Positions 15,807 through 23,161 of a stretch of 64,000 nt of DNA are shown here, in pieces. Within the stretch, counting starts at the first letter, position 1. The number at the start of each line of letters is the position of its first letter. The position numbers and the translations under genes were made by a program. Source of the stretch: Heliobacterium chlorum (GTDB lineage: Bacteria; Bacillota; Desulfitobacteriia; Heliobacteriales; Heliobacteriaceae); contig NZ_JACVHF010000002.1 of NCBI RefSeq assembly GCF_014502795.1, forward strand, positions 248,001-312,000, written 5' to 3'. The notes beneath the pieces are model-generated. The model saw only the letters and a list, made by a program, of their open reading frames with translations. It did not search any database and had not been told where the DNA came from.

Positions 15807-17026
15807 TCCATATTACTCGAAATTCTTTTTGAAGCAAGCTCCCGATCAGGGCAATCGGCCAGCTTCGCCCAAGTTTGTCTAGCTTCCTGGTCGCGGTCGA
15901 GACGGCTGTAGGCTACTCCCAGGTCGTCAATCATCTGCCAGTATTCCTGGGGAGAGAGAATGGCGGGGTTTTTCTCATAAGCGTCGAGCAGATAGAGGAA
16001 TTCCTTGATGGCCGTTTCTGTGGTATGAAAGAAGACTTCCGGGAGCGAAAAATTCATATAAGCGCGTAAGAGGTGAATTCGAGGATTTTCAGGATCTTTG
16101 GACAAGGCTTCAGTTAGCGTTTTTAAGCCGTAAATGGCGCTAAAAAACAATGCATTCGCGTCGTTCCCGTGAAGGCAGGTCAAAGCGTTAGTGCTGCCTA
16201 AGTAGGCGTGGATGAGGGCGTCGTCGGGATCGAGCTCATAGGCTTTAGACAAGGCTTGGTGGGCCAGTTTGGCTGCTCCACTATGGCCGGCGACGCTGAG
16301 ATCGTGAAGCCGGATGCCTTCTTGTAACAGGTCTTCCTTTGCAGTTAGTGAGTTGACCTTTTCTTCCCACTCAACCGGTATGAGACCCCGTTTCTTTTCG
16401 ATTTCCTTCTCGTAAGACGAATCAGGAATAAGAGAGAGCAGCCGATTCCAGGTATGATCAGCTTCTGTTGTCATCTGGGTGCGCTGATAGGCGCACCCTA
16501 AGTCAAAAAGAAGTTGATGGTACTGTTTTTCCGCCAGGGAGGTACGACCGGATTCATACTCTTCAATCAAGTACTCAAAGTCACTAATGGCTGTCATGGT
16601 CCGCCAAAAGAACCCCTCAGGGAGACGAAAACTTTGATAAGCTCGTAACATCCGGATTTCATGATTGTCCGGTTGATTGTTCACCGATGAATCGAGCAGT
16701 TTGGATGCAGTTACCGCATTCTTAAACATGGCAAAGGTTTGTTGTGAAAACAGTGATGATAAGGACAAGCAATCGGCATAGTAAGCGGCAACCACGTCAT
16801 CTTCGGGATACTCTTGGTAAAGCTGTTCAAAGAAATCAAAAGCTGCTCGAAGGGCCTCTTTATCTCCTGATAAAGCCTTGTGGTGTAATTCTCTCCCTTT
16901 TTGCATGCGAGCTTTGTCTACCACTACATAGCCATATCCGGTACCCGAGTAGATTGCACTAACGCCGCGGCGTATGGCTGACCAGGAATTGATTCGCGGT
17001 GCAATTTCTCGACGCTGATTATGCAT
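15803..17026 (-). CDS. two-module TPR-like repeat protein
   Basis: 407 residues, no signal peptide. It consists of two copies of a module of about 190 residues. Each has a helix with LHHKALSGDKEAL or LHDLSVAGHSGAA, a YYADCLSLSS or AYLGSTNALT stretch, an LPEGFFWRTMTAI or LPEVFFHTTETAI helix, and an LGCAYQRTQMTTEA or LGVAYSRLDRDQEA TPR-like pair. The neighbouring 17030-17680 protein is a single copy of the same module. The helical pairs look like TPRs, which usually hold partner proteins. It sits inside the ligase/amidohydrolase operon with a 4-nt overlap to the ligase. No catalytic motif; a scaffold role is inference. Confidence 0.75.
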   Translation of the reverse strand: MHNQRREIAPRINSWSAIRRGVSAIYSGTGYGYVVVDKARMQKGRELHHKALSGDKEALRAAFDFFEQLYQEYPEDDVVAAYYADCLSLSSLFSQQTFAMFKNAVTASKLLDSSVNNQPDNHEIRMLRAYQSFRLPEGFFWRTMTAISDFEYLIEEYESGRTSLAEKQYHQLLFDLGCAYQRTQMTTEADHTWNRLLSLIPDSSYEKEIEKKRGLIPVEWEEKVNSLTAKEDLLQEGIRLHDLSVAGHSGAAKLAHQALSKAYELDPDDALIHAYLGSTNALTCLHGNDANALFFSAIYGLKTLTEALSKDPENPRIHLLRAYMNFSLPEVFFHTTETAIKEFLYLLDAYEKNPAILSPQEYWQMIDDLGVAYSRLDRDQEARQTWAKLADCPDRELASKRISSNME

Positions 17027-17029
17027 GGC

Positions 17030-17680
17030 TCATTGTTTCAACTCCCTCTCAACTAAACGCCGATACTTTCCATCGGATGTGACACTGAGCAATTTGGCCC
17101 ATATGCTTTTGGCTTCGTTCACTTTTGACATGTTTTTGTGGGCAGTTCCGAGATCGTAGAGGATTTTCCAGTAAAATTCTTGCTGAAACAGTGCAGGGTC
17201 TTGTTCAAAGCGGGATGCCAGATAGGTTAAATCGTCGACAGCGACCCGATTTCGGTGAAAGTACTGTTCGGGGAGTCGGAGACAGACTTGACTACGGAGA
17301 ATCCGGCTTTGAATATGATCGGGGTGGGTTTTGACGACTTCATCGAGGACTTTCAGGCCCTGCAGAGCTTTAGAAAATTGTTCATTCGGGTCTTTTTTGT
17401 CCCTGGCTAAAAGGCAAGTCGCGCTTCCGTAATAGGACTGGACCAACGGATCCGATGATGACGAATGCAAATCCGATAAAATCTGGTGAGCGCGTATCAC
17501 TGCAGATTTATCTCCTTTTACTCCGGCATCGTGGAGTTCAATCGCTTCAGACAACGGATCTTTGTGCTCCTGCTTCTCGTCTATGGACGACGGTGGCGTC
17601 AGCCCTCTTGGTACTTGATTGGGAATAAAAGCCCAGGAAGATCTGGGCTGAAAGCTGGTATGACGGTGTTTGCGAGACAT
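17030..17680 (-). CDS. single-module TPR-like repeat protein
   Basis: 216 residues; ATG preceded by AGGGGGAG. After a basic N-terminus (MSRKHRHTSF) it has one copy of the module found twice in the next gene: IELHDAGVKGDKSAV, QSYYGSATCLLARDK, GLKVLDEVVKTHPDH, LPEQYFHRNRVAVDDLTYL and LYDLGTAHKNMSKVNEAKS. No recognised catalytic residues. Three nucleotides separate its stop from the next start, so it is part of the same operon. Family name unknown to me. Confidence 0.75.
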   Translation of the reverse strand: MSRKHRHTSFQPRSSWAFIPNQVPRGLTPPSSIDEKQEHKDPLSEAIELHDAGVKGDKSAVIRAHQILSDLHSSSSDPLVQSYYGSATCLLARDKKDPNEQFSKALQGLKVLDEVVKTHPDHIQSRILRSQVCLRLPEQYFHRNRVAVDDLTYLASRFEQDPALFQQEFYWKILYDLGTAHKNMSKVNEAKSIWAKLLSVTSDGKYRRLVERELKQ

Positions 17681-17711
17681 GATTGCTCCCCCTTATGCAT
17701 AGTTAAGGTTC

Positions 17712-18482
17712 TTACGAGGGCTGAGATAACAACGGGTTGAAAACATCTCGAAGGGCGCGAGTGAGCTCCTGGGGATTTGGATCTTGAAAGACATTTCTTC
17801 CGATAGCTACCCCTTTGGCGCCGGCTTGAGAAGCAGCAGAAACCATTTTCAAGAAGTCTTCCTTCGAATTTTGTTTGGGACCGCCAGCGATGACGATGGG
17901 TACTCGGACGGAACTGGTAACTTCCTTGAACGAATCAACCGAACCAGTGTAGTTCACCTTGATGATGTCAGCGCCCAACTCTTCGGCGACACGGGCGGCA
18001 TGCTTAACTTTCTCCGTATTATATTCACTATCTTCGGAACCGTCCCGCACGTACATCATGGCGAGCAGGGGCAATCCCCAAAGATCGCATTGTTCGGCCA
18101 CCATTCCCAGATGGAACAGCATCTCGTTTTCTGAAGGGGTTCCCAAGTTTACCTGTACAGAAACGCCTGTCGCACCGAGACGCAGCGCTTGTTCCACTGA
18201 CGATATGAGGCTCTTGCGGTTCGGTTCTGGTGATAAGGTGGTGGAAGCCGATAAGTGGATGATCAACTCGCTTTTGTTCGCCAAGACCGGGGCGATGGTT
18301 TTCACCAAGCCCTTGTGGACGATGACGGCGTCTGCGCCGCCTTCTGTGACCTGACGAACCGTTTCGGCGATATGAGTCAACCCATGGATCGGACCGACCG
18401 TTACCCCATGATCGAGAGGGACGACGATCAAACCTTGCGAATCTTTTATGAGACGTCCCAGACGGATCTGTTTACCTGTCAT
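17712..18482 (-). CDS. ADH synthase / class I FBP aldolase-like protein (GriI type)
   Basis: 256 residues. It matches the DeoC/LacD superfamily group that includes archaeal 2-amino-3,7-dideoxy-threo-hept-6-ulosonate synthase and class I fructose-bisphosphate aldolases. Visible are VVPLDHGVTVGP near residue 20, the Schiff-base lysine region DIIKVNYTG at about residue 170, IAGGPKQNSKEDF, and the phosphate-binding GAKGVAIGRNVF. Archaeal members join a sugar phosphate to aspartate semialdehyde; actinomycete GriI uses DHAP and aspartate semialdehyde. It lies 15 nt downstream of the DHQ-synthase-II homologue, the partner enzyme in both known pathways. Which reaction it runs cannot be read from the sequence. 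Confidence 0.85.
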   Translation of the reverse strand: MTGKQIRLGRLIKDSQGLIVVPLDHGVTVGPIHGLTHIAETVRQVTEGGADAVIVHKGLVKTIAPVLANKSELIIHLSASTTLSPEPNRKSLISSVEQALRLGATGVSVQVNLGTPSENEMLFHLGMVAEQCDLWGLPLLAMMYVRDGSEDSEYNTEKVKHAARVAEELGADIIKVNYTGSVDSFKEVTSSVRVPIVIAGGPKQNSKEDFLKMVSAASQAGAKGVAIGRNVFQDPNPQELTRALRDVFNPLLSQPS

Positions 18483-18497
18483 TTTTTCGATGGCCTC

Positions 18498-19625
18498 CTA
18501 GTATTCAAGGATTTGTTCATTAACCTTGATACCGACATGACGCCCCGGTTCACAAACATAGGCAAGCAGTTGATCGCCTGGTTGAACGGTAGTGGCATTG
18601 CGAGGCTGACCGTTCACATCCATGACTCGAATATGCCAGTCGTCCTGAACAATCACGTTAATCGGCGTTTCTGCGGCAATTCCTCGAATCAGCAGCAGCG
18701 GACGGACTTCCGTCTTGATCCGTCCGACGATCAGTTTCCGAGTCTCCCCCTTGGTGTTGACGCAGAGAACTTGGCTGCCGGCTCGTAAGTCTGTCAAATA
18801 CTCGGTGGCATTGGTGGGGGCCCAGACATAGGAATGCACTGCCCCGGCGTTGACCCGGAAGGGGCGCAGATTCATATAGGGCAGAAAATGCGTCTCTGAG
18901 CAGACGAAAATTCCCCCGTTCGACGTGGAGCCCACAATCATGCCTTCGTCGGTTTTCATGATCCCCGTGGTGTCGATGCAAGCCCGCAAGCCCATGCCGA
19001 TATGACGGACCTCTTTGACGAGGAGAGGGCAGAGGTCTAGAGTGGTTTTGTCTTGTAGAGATACATAGTCACTAGCTTTAATGATTTCGTGGAAGTCTGT
19101 TGTCGCCAACAAGACCCCGTCGCTTCCTTTTTCCAGAACACCGAAAGCGACTTCCATGTCGGCGTAGGTGGATTCCCTTTTTAAGAGAACCGTCTTGCTG
19201 TCTTGCAGACGGGCGATGATCAATTCCAAAGGAATGTTGGTGGGGAGGTCGAAGTCGACGATAGCAAAATCATGTTTCATCGCCTCTAGGCTGGCTTTTT
19301 CCAGGTCATCTTGGGTACCTTTAATAAAGAAAGAAATGCAAGTTTGATAGCCTTTTGCTTTGGCGGCTTCGAGAAGAGGACCATTCTCAGAGAGGACGAT
19401 TTCCCCGTTAGGGATACCGTCGAGGTCTGAAGTTTCCATGATTTCTGTGATCAGTTCCGTTTTCAATGGAAAGTTTCCATTATGCCGCTGTGCTGGGGTT
19501 ACAAGGACCTTCGTAATATTCGAATTGTGGATCAAGGACCAGAGATCATGTTGTTCCAAAGGAACGGGTCTGCCGTCAAACCAAACCTGACGAGTGTTGA
19601 GTCCGACCCTAGTCTGTTCGCTCAC
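18498..19625 (-). CDS. 3-dehydroquinate synthase II family protein (GriH type)
   Basis: 375 residues from GTG 19625, chosen because GGAG lies 8 nt upstream; the frame is open to a TTG at 19661. The C-terminal half carries family landmarks: DEGMIVGSTSNGGIFVCSE, then LRPFRVNAGAVHSYV, YLTDLRAGSQVL and VGRIKTEVRPLLLI. The family covers archaeal DHQ synthase II (NAD-dependent, acting on the ADH-synthase product) and GriH, which makes 3-amino-4-hydroxybenzoate. First gene of the operon reading down to 13702. Bacteria usually make dehydroquinate with AroB, so a bacterial copy beside ligases suggests secondary metabolism rather than the shikimate pathway; that is inference. Confidence 0.87.
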   Translation of the reverse strand: MSEQTRVGLNTRQVWFDGRPVPLEQHDLWSLIHNSNITKVLVTPAQRHNGNFPLKTELITEIMETSDLDGIPNGEIVLSENGPLLEAAKAKGYQTCISFFIKGTQDDLEKASLEAMKHDFAIVDFDLPTNIPLELIIARLQDSKTVLLKRESTYADMEVAFGVLEKGSDGVLLATTDFHEIIKASDYVSLQDKTTLDLCPLLVKEVRHIGMGLRACIDTTGIMKTDEGMIVGSTSNGGIFVCSETHFLPYMNLRPFRVNAGAVHSYVWAPTNATEYLTDLRAGSQVLCVNTKGETRKLIVGRIKTEVRPLLLIRGIAAETPINVIVQDDWHIRVMDVNGQPRNATTVQPGDQLLAYVCEPGRHVGIKVNEQILEY

Positions 19626-19734
19626 AGTTACCACTCCATTACCTACTGTTCTTACAGCCAAATACCCGGCTACAATTAAAGTCTATTCTGTGGAAAAAAA
19701 TGGTGTGATTGAACAGGGGATTGTAGAAAAAGAT

Positions 19735-19765
19735 AAAACCTCCCCTGTCGTCACAGGGGAGGTTT
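19735..19765 (-). terminator. terminator overlapping the stop of the GGDEF/HD-GYP gene
   Basis: AAACCTCCCCTGT and ACAGGGGAGGTTT form a 13-bp stem with a 4-nt loop. The minus strand continues TTTTATCTTTTTC. The stop codon (19751-19753) is in the loop/stem. Confidence 0.85.
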
Positions 19766-21274
19766 GGGCGGATGGGCGGAGATATTCGGTATGATTTCTA
19801 AAAAGTGTTTAATCAAATAGGGGTCGAACTGGGTACCGGCATTCTTGGCAAGTTCTGCACAGGCAGTTTCGACTGTCATTCCTTTTCGATAGGGGCGATC
19901 GTTCGTCATCGCGTCGAAAGCGTCTGCAATGGCTAAAACCCGGCACTCCAAGGGGATTTCGTCACCTTTCAACCCAAGGGGATATCCGCTGCCATTCCAC
20001 CATTCGTGGTGTTTCAGAATCCAGTCGGCGATGGGAAGAAGATCCTGGGAGGCACAGGCGATGCGATAGCCGATTTCACAATGGCGCTGCATGACCGTCT
20101 TTTCCTGCTCCGTTAAGGGTCCCGGTTTGTTCAAAATATAATCGGGGATACCGACTTTACCGATATCGTGAAATTCGGCCAGGAGTTGCAGATCGGCTAT
20201 TGACTTAACGGGGAGGTTTGCCGCTTTGGCGAGGGAGGTGACGAAATGCTCAAGTCGTTCGGCGTGACCTTGGGTGAGATAGTCTCTGGCTTCTAAGGCT
20301 TTCGTCAAGGTTTGCACGAGCTCACTGCGAACGCTTTGCCGATGATGAATTTTTTCTCGATACATATTGTTATCGGCTTCTTTAAAAACGTCACTCATGC
20401 TTATAGAAGGAACAGTTCGTACGGCGTAACCGATCGACAGACTTAAAGGAAGTTCCCTGTTTTGTTCATTATAAGCGGCGATCTTTTTCCGAATCTGCTG
20501 AGTGATTAGCGCCGCAGTCGCCTCATCGGTATTTGGCAGCAGCACAGCAAATTCATCACCGCCAATCCGGGACAAGATAGAGGAGGTACCGAAAGACTTG
20601 CGAAGGATTTTCCCTGCTTCCATGAGCAAGTGGTCCCCTTGATTGTGACCGAGGGTGTCGTTGACGAATTTCAACCCGTCCACGTCGCATACGATGATGC
20701 CGACCGGGGCAAAGCCCTCTTTGTCGATGATATCCATTTCCTGTTCAAAATAGCTGCGGTTATAGAGACCTGTTAAAATGTCGTGAATTCCTAGATAGCG
20801 CAAACGCCCTTCGGTTCGCTTGCGTTCCGTAACATCGTGAATGTATCCAATGATCTGTTGCAACTGGCCCTCTGCAAAAAGGCCGACCATGATTTTTATC
20901 ACGTTGATGCGGCGCTGGTCGAGCGTTACCATTTCCACCTCGAAATGCTCCAGCTTTTTTTCCTTTTTTATTGATTCCAGCAACCATGGATAGGTCTGCT
21001 TGTCGGGAAAGAGATGTGCGAGGTGGCTTAACAAAACGTCGTTCACAGAAGGATAGCCAAACATTTCGGCAAAAGTGCGATTACAGAGGAGTATCTTTCC
21101 GTCAGGTGCGGCGATGAAGTTGGCCGTCAGGGCTTCATCAAAAAGGTAGCGATATTCTGCTTCACTTTGCCGGAGTTGAGCTTGGGCGCCTTCTATCGTG
21201 GCTAGCATTTCGTTTACGTCGTCGGTAAGATCGGTAAGAGCATCATTACCGTCGACGATGAAGCGCTGTGACAA
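19751..21274 (-). CDS. HAMP-PAS-GGDEF-HD-GYP cyclic-di-GMP signalling protein
   Basis: 507 residues from a TTG at 21274. Order: end of a HAMP domain and linker (1-35), PAS (about 37-150), GGDEF (about 160-320) with an intact RIGGDEF active site, then HD-GYP (about 330-500) with HDIGKVGIPD and HHEWWNGSGYP. It may both make and break cyclic-di-GMP. The open frame continues upstream to 21430 and encodes a membrane helix and the missing start of the HAMP domain, so the listed TTG is probably internal (see next entry). Ends in a terminator. Transcribed away from the infC leader. Confidence 0.88.
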   Translation of the reverse strand: MSQRFIVDGNDALTDLTDDVNEMLATIEGAQAQLRQSEAEYRYLFDEALTANFIAAPDGKILLCNRTFAEMFGYPSVNDVLLSHLAHLFPDKQTYPWLLESIKKEKKLEHFEVEMVTLDQRRINVIKIMVGLFAEGQLQQIIGYIHDVTERKRTEGRLRYLGIHDILTGLYNRSYFEQEMDIIDKEGFAPVGIIVCDVDGLKFVNDTLGHNQGDHLLMEAGKILRKSFGTSSILSRIGGDEFAVLLPNTDEATAALITQQIRKKIAAYNEQNRELPLSLSIGYAVRTVPSISMSDVFKEADNNMYREKIHHRQSVRSELVQTLTKALEARDYLTQGHAERLEHFVTSLAKAANLPVKSIADLQLLAEFHDIGKVGIPDYILNKPGPLTEQEKTVMQRHCEIGYRIACASQDLLPIADWILKHHEWWNGSGYPLGLKGDEIPLECRVLAIADAFDAMTNDRPYRKGMTVETACAELAKNAGTQFDPYLIKHFLEIIPNISAHPPKPPL

Positions 21275-21447
21275 ATCGCCGCTTGAAGTGATCGTACAAA
21301 TGAATGTATCTAGTTTTTTTATACGATTAATAATTCTCTTTCGAAAAAGCAGATGAAAAACAAACCCGATTGCCCAACCGAAAGCGAATAGATAACTTAC
21401 CGTATAAAGAAATACCCTATTTTCTTCTATAGAATTCTACCTCCTTT
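21275..21447 (-). other. in-frame upstream extension of the GGDEF/HD-GYP gene, possible AUA start
   Basis: From 21436 to 21275 the same frame has no stop. It encodes RVFLYTVSYLFAFGWAIGF and a basic segment, that is one membrane helix, then the first half of HAMP (INRIKKLDTF ... SSGDLSQRF). No ATG, GTG or TTG exists upstream of 21274 in this frame. AAAGGAGG at 21440-21447 lies 9 nt before an in-frame AUA (21428-21430). Either translation starts at AUA, or the gene lost its true 5' end with an extracellular sensor domain. Confidence 0.6.
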
Positions 21448-21541
21448 ATGCATGATGTAATTATAAATTATACCAAAAATTAGAAATTGGTTCGTTGCAA
21501 TAAAGTATAAAGGCTAGGACTAAACTTAACTGGAAAAAACC

Positions 21542-21571
21542 TTGACATGACTGTGCCAACCGTGCTATATT
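21542..21571 (+). promoter_or_regulatory. sigma-A type promoter for infC-rpmI-rplT
   Basis: TTGACA at 21542-21547 and TATATT at 21566-21571 with 18 nt between them, just upstream of the L20-type leader. Confidence 0.75.
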
Positions 21572-21577
21572 AGACTG

Positions 21578-21745
21578 CGGAATGACAAACAAGCAGAAGC
21601 CATCCGCTTCTCACCCAGGAGCGAAGAAGTTCCCTGGGTTAATCCGTCAAGGCCCCTACGGCGCCAGATGCGGTAAAAGCATCGGTACGCCTGTTGGAGC
21701 GGTTTTGTGGAAAGCGCGGGTGGAAAACCCGCTTTTTTGTTTGTC
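21578..21745 (+). ncRNA. ribosomal protein L20-type leader RNA of infC operon
   Basis: Structured leader between the promoter and infC. It has the repeated GAAGCCATCCGCTTCTCACC-type opening, a helix CCCAGGAG.../...CCCTGGG, and ends in a terminator stem followed by U residues. In Firmicutes such leaders let L20 shut off its own operon by premature termination. The assignment is by position and general sequence likeness; a covariance search was not possible. Confidence 0.72.
21716..21738 (+). terminator. attenuator terminator at the end of the infC leader
   Basis: GCGGGT and ACCCGC with a 5-nt loop, followed by TTTTTTG, about 40 nt before infC; this would be the L20-controlled termination point. 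Confidence 0.8.
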
Positions 21746-21778
21746 TTTTTTTCGAAAGTTTTCAGGGGGTGAACATTT

Positions 21779-22378
21779 ATCAGCAAGGACCTGCGCATCA
21801 ATGAGGAAATCCGCGTCCGCGAAGTTCGCTTAGTGGGCACCGATGGTGAACAACTGGGGATTTTAGCCGTGCGGGACGCGCTGCGCATGGCGCAAGAGCG
21901 TAATCTCGACCTGGTGGAAGTGGCTCCGATGGCCAAACCGCCGGTTTGCCGGATCATGGATTACGGCAAGTATAAGTTCGAGCAGAGCAAGCGGGAACGG
22001 GAAGCTCGGAAGAAACAAAAGATCGTCAGTATTAAAGAAGTTAAACTACGCCCGAACATTGAAGATCATGATTTCGACACGAAAGCCCGCAATGCCATCC
22101 GGTTCCTAGAGGATGGAGACAAGGTCAAAGTCACCATCATGTTTCGTGGACGGGAGATTACTCATCCCGAGTTGGGACGGCAGCTGTGCGTCCGCCTAGC
22201 AGAGGTTTGCAAACCGATCTCCAACGTGGAGCGAGACGCCAAAGTAGAAGGTCGCAACATGATCATGATCCTGACCCCAAAAGCCGAAACCCAGCGGGAA
22301 CCTAAGGCTGAGAAGCCTCGCGATGCCAAAACGGCTGAGAAAGCGGAAGCCCCGGCCAAAGGAGAAGTTAGCGAATAA
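21779..22378 (+). CDS. infC: translation initiation factor IF-3
   Basis: About 199 residues with an AUC start at 21779. The frame reads ISKDLRINEEIRVREVRLVG, the usual IF-3 N-terminus, with AGGGGGTG 7 nt upstream and no ATG/GTG/TTG in frame before 21833. The N-domain contains RIMDYGKYKFEQ. A basic linker (SKREREARKKQK) leads to the C-domain with EVKLRPNIEDHDF and VTIMFRGREITH. A Lys/Glu/Ala-rich tail of about 30 residues is longer than in E. coli. IF-3 binds the 30S subunit and checks initiation. Non-AUG starts in infC are classic and let IF-3 regulate itself. First gene of infC-rpmI-rplT. Confidence 0.95.
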   Translation: MSKDLRINEEIRVREVRLVGTDGEQLGILAVRDALRMAQERNLDLVEVAPMAKPPVCRIMDYGKYKFEQSKREREARKKQKIVSIKEVKLRPNIEDHDFDTKARNAIRFLEDGDKVKVTIMFRGREITHPELGRQLCVRLAEVCKPISNVERDAKVEGRNMIMILTPKAETQREPKAEKPRDAKTAEKAEAPAKGEVSE

Positions 22379-22415
22379 GACGCTGTCTCTTTAACCCGTA
22401 AAGGAGCTGAACTAG

Positions 22416-22613
22416 ATGCCTAAAATGAAAACTCACCGTGGGGCAGCCAAACGTTTCAAGAAAACGGCCTCCGGCAAATTTAAATCGAAAAACGCTTTTA
22501 CCCGCCACATCCTGGAGAAGAAATCAGCCAAACGGAAACGCCAACTCCGCGGCACTGATGTAGTCTCCAAGCAAGATACGCCGAAACTGAACGCTCTTCT
22601 GCCTTACCTATAA
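22416..22613 (+). CDS. rpmI: 50S ribosomal protein L35
   Basis: 65 residues, typical L35 length. It starts [20 protein letters not shown] and continues with the basic [19 protein letters not shown] core and the LNALLPYL end expected of the family. AAAGGAGC ribosome site about 11 nt upstream. Lies 37 nt after infC and 61 nt before rplT, the standard order of this operon. Confidence 0.96.
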   Translation: MPKMKTHRGAAKRFKKTASGKFKSKNAFTRHILEKKSAKRKRQLRGTDVVSKQDTPKLNALLPYL

Positions 22614-22674
22614 ACGAATCGTCGATCCTGCTTAAATTAGAAATTTCGCCAAAAGCGCCACAGGAGGTCTTGTT

Positions 22675-23031
22675 ATGGCTCGTGTAAAAACGGGACCCAT
22701 GTCTCGTAAACGACATAAAAAAATCTTAAAACTGGCTCGCGGCTACCGGAACGCCCATTCCAAGCTGTTCCGCACAGCCCACCAGTCCGTTATGAAAGCG
22801 CTGCAATATGCTTATGCGCACCGGAGAAAGAAAAAAGGCGACTTCCGCAAGCTCTGGATCACCCGGATCAATGCGGCTGCCCGTATGAACGGCATTTCCT
22901 ACAGCAACATGATGAACGGTCTGAAAAAGGCTGGCGTCGTTGTCAACCGGAAGATGCTCGCCGACCTGGCTGTAAACGACCTGCCTGCTTTTGCCAAGCT
23001 TGTCGACGTGGCCAAGGGACAATTGAAGTAA
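22675..23031 (+). CDS. rplT: 50S ribosomal protein L20
   Basis: 118 residues. It starts [20 protein letters not shown] and contains [38 protein letters not shown] and [19 protein letters not shown], all hallmarks of L20. It binds 23S rRNA early in 50S assembly and in Firmicutes represses its own operon through the leader upstream of infC. AGGAGG site; strong terminator 15 nt after the stop, so it is the last gene of the operon. Confidence 0.96.
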   Translation: MARVKTGPMSRKRHKKILKLARGYRNAHSKLFRTAHQSVMKALQYAYAHRRKKKGDFRKLWITRINAAARMNGISYSNMMNGLKKAGVVVNRKMLADLAVNDLPAFAKLVDVAKGQLK

Positions 23032-23043
23032 TAGACGATGAAA

Positions 23044-23080
23044 AAAACAAGACATGGCCATTGGTCATGTCTTGTTTTTC
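23044..23080 (+). terminator. terminator of infC-rpmI-rplT
   Basis: AAAACAAGACATG and CATGTCTTGTTTT pair over 13 bp, followed by TTC. Confidence 0.9.
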
Positions 23081-23161
23081 TGGGAAAGCTAACGGAAGGT
23101 TTTAGATAACCCCCTAGTCTACGTTTGTTAAAATCTATACAGGGAGACAAGAGGTTCATCT

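Noticed and set aside
17712-19625. Standard shikimate-pathway genes
   Set aside because: The families are not the usual bacterial AroG/AroB; other aro genes are absent and the neighbours are ligases and repeat proteins. It could still be true if the organism lacks aroB, so this is kept as a test rather than a call.
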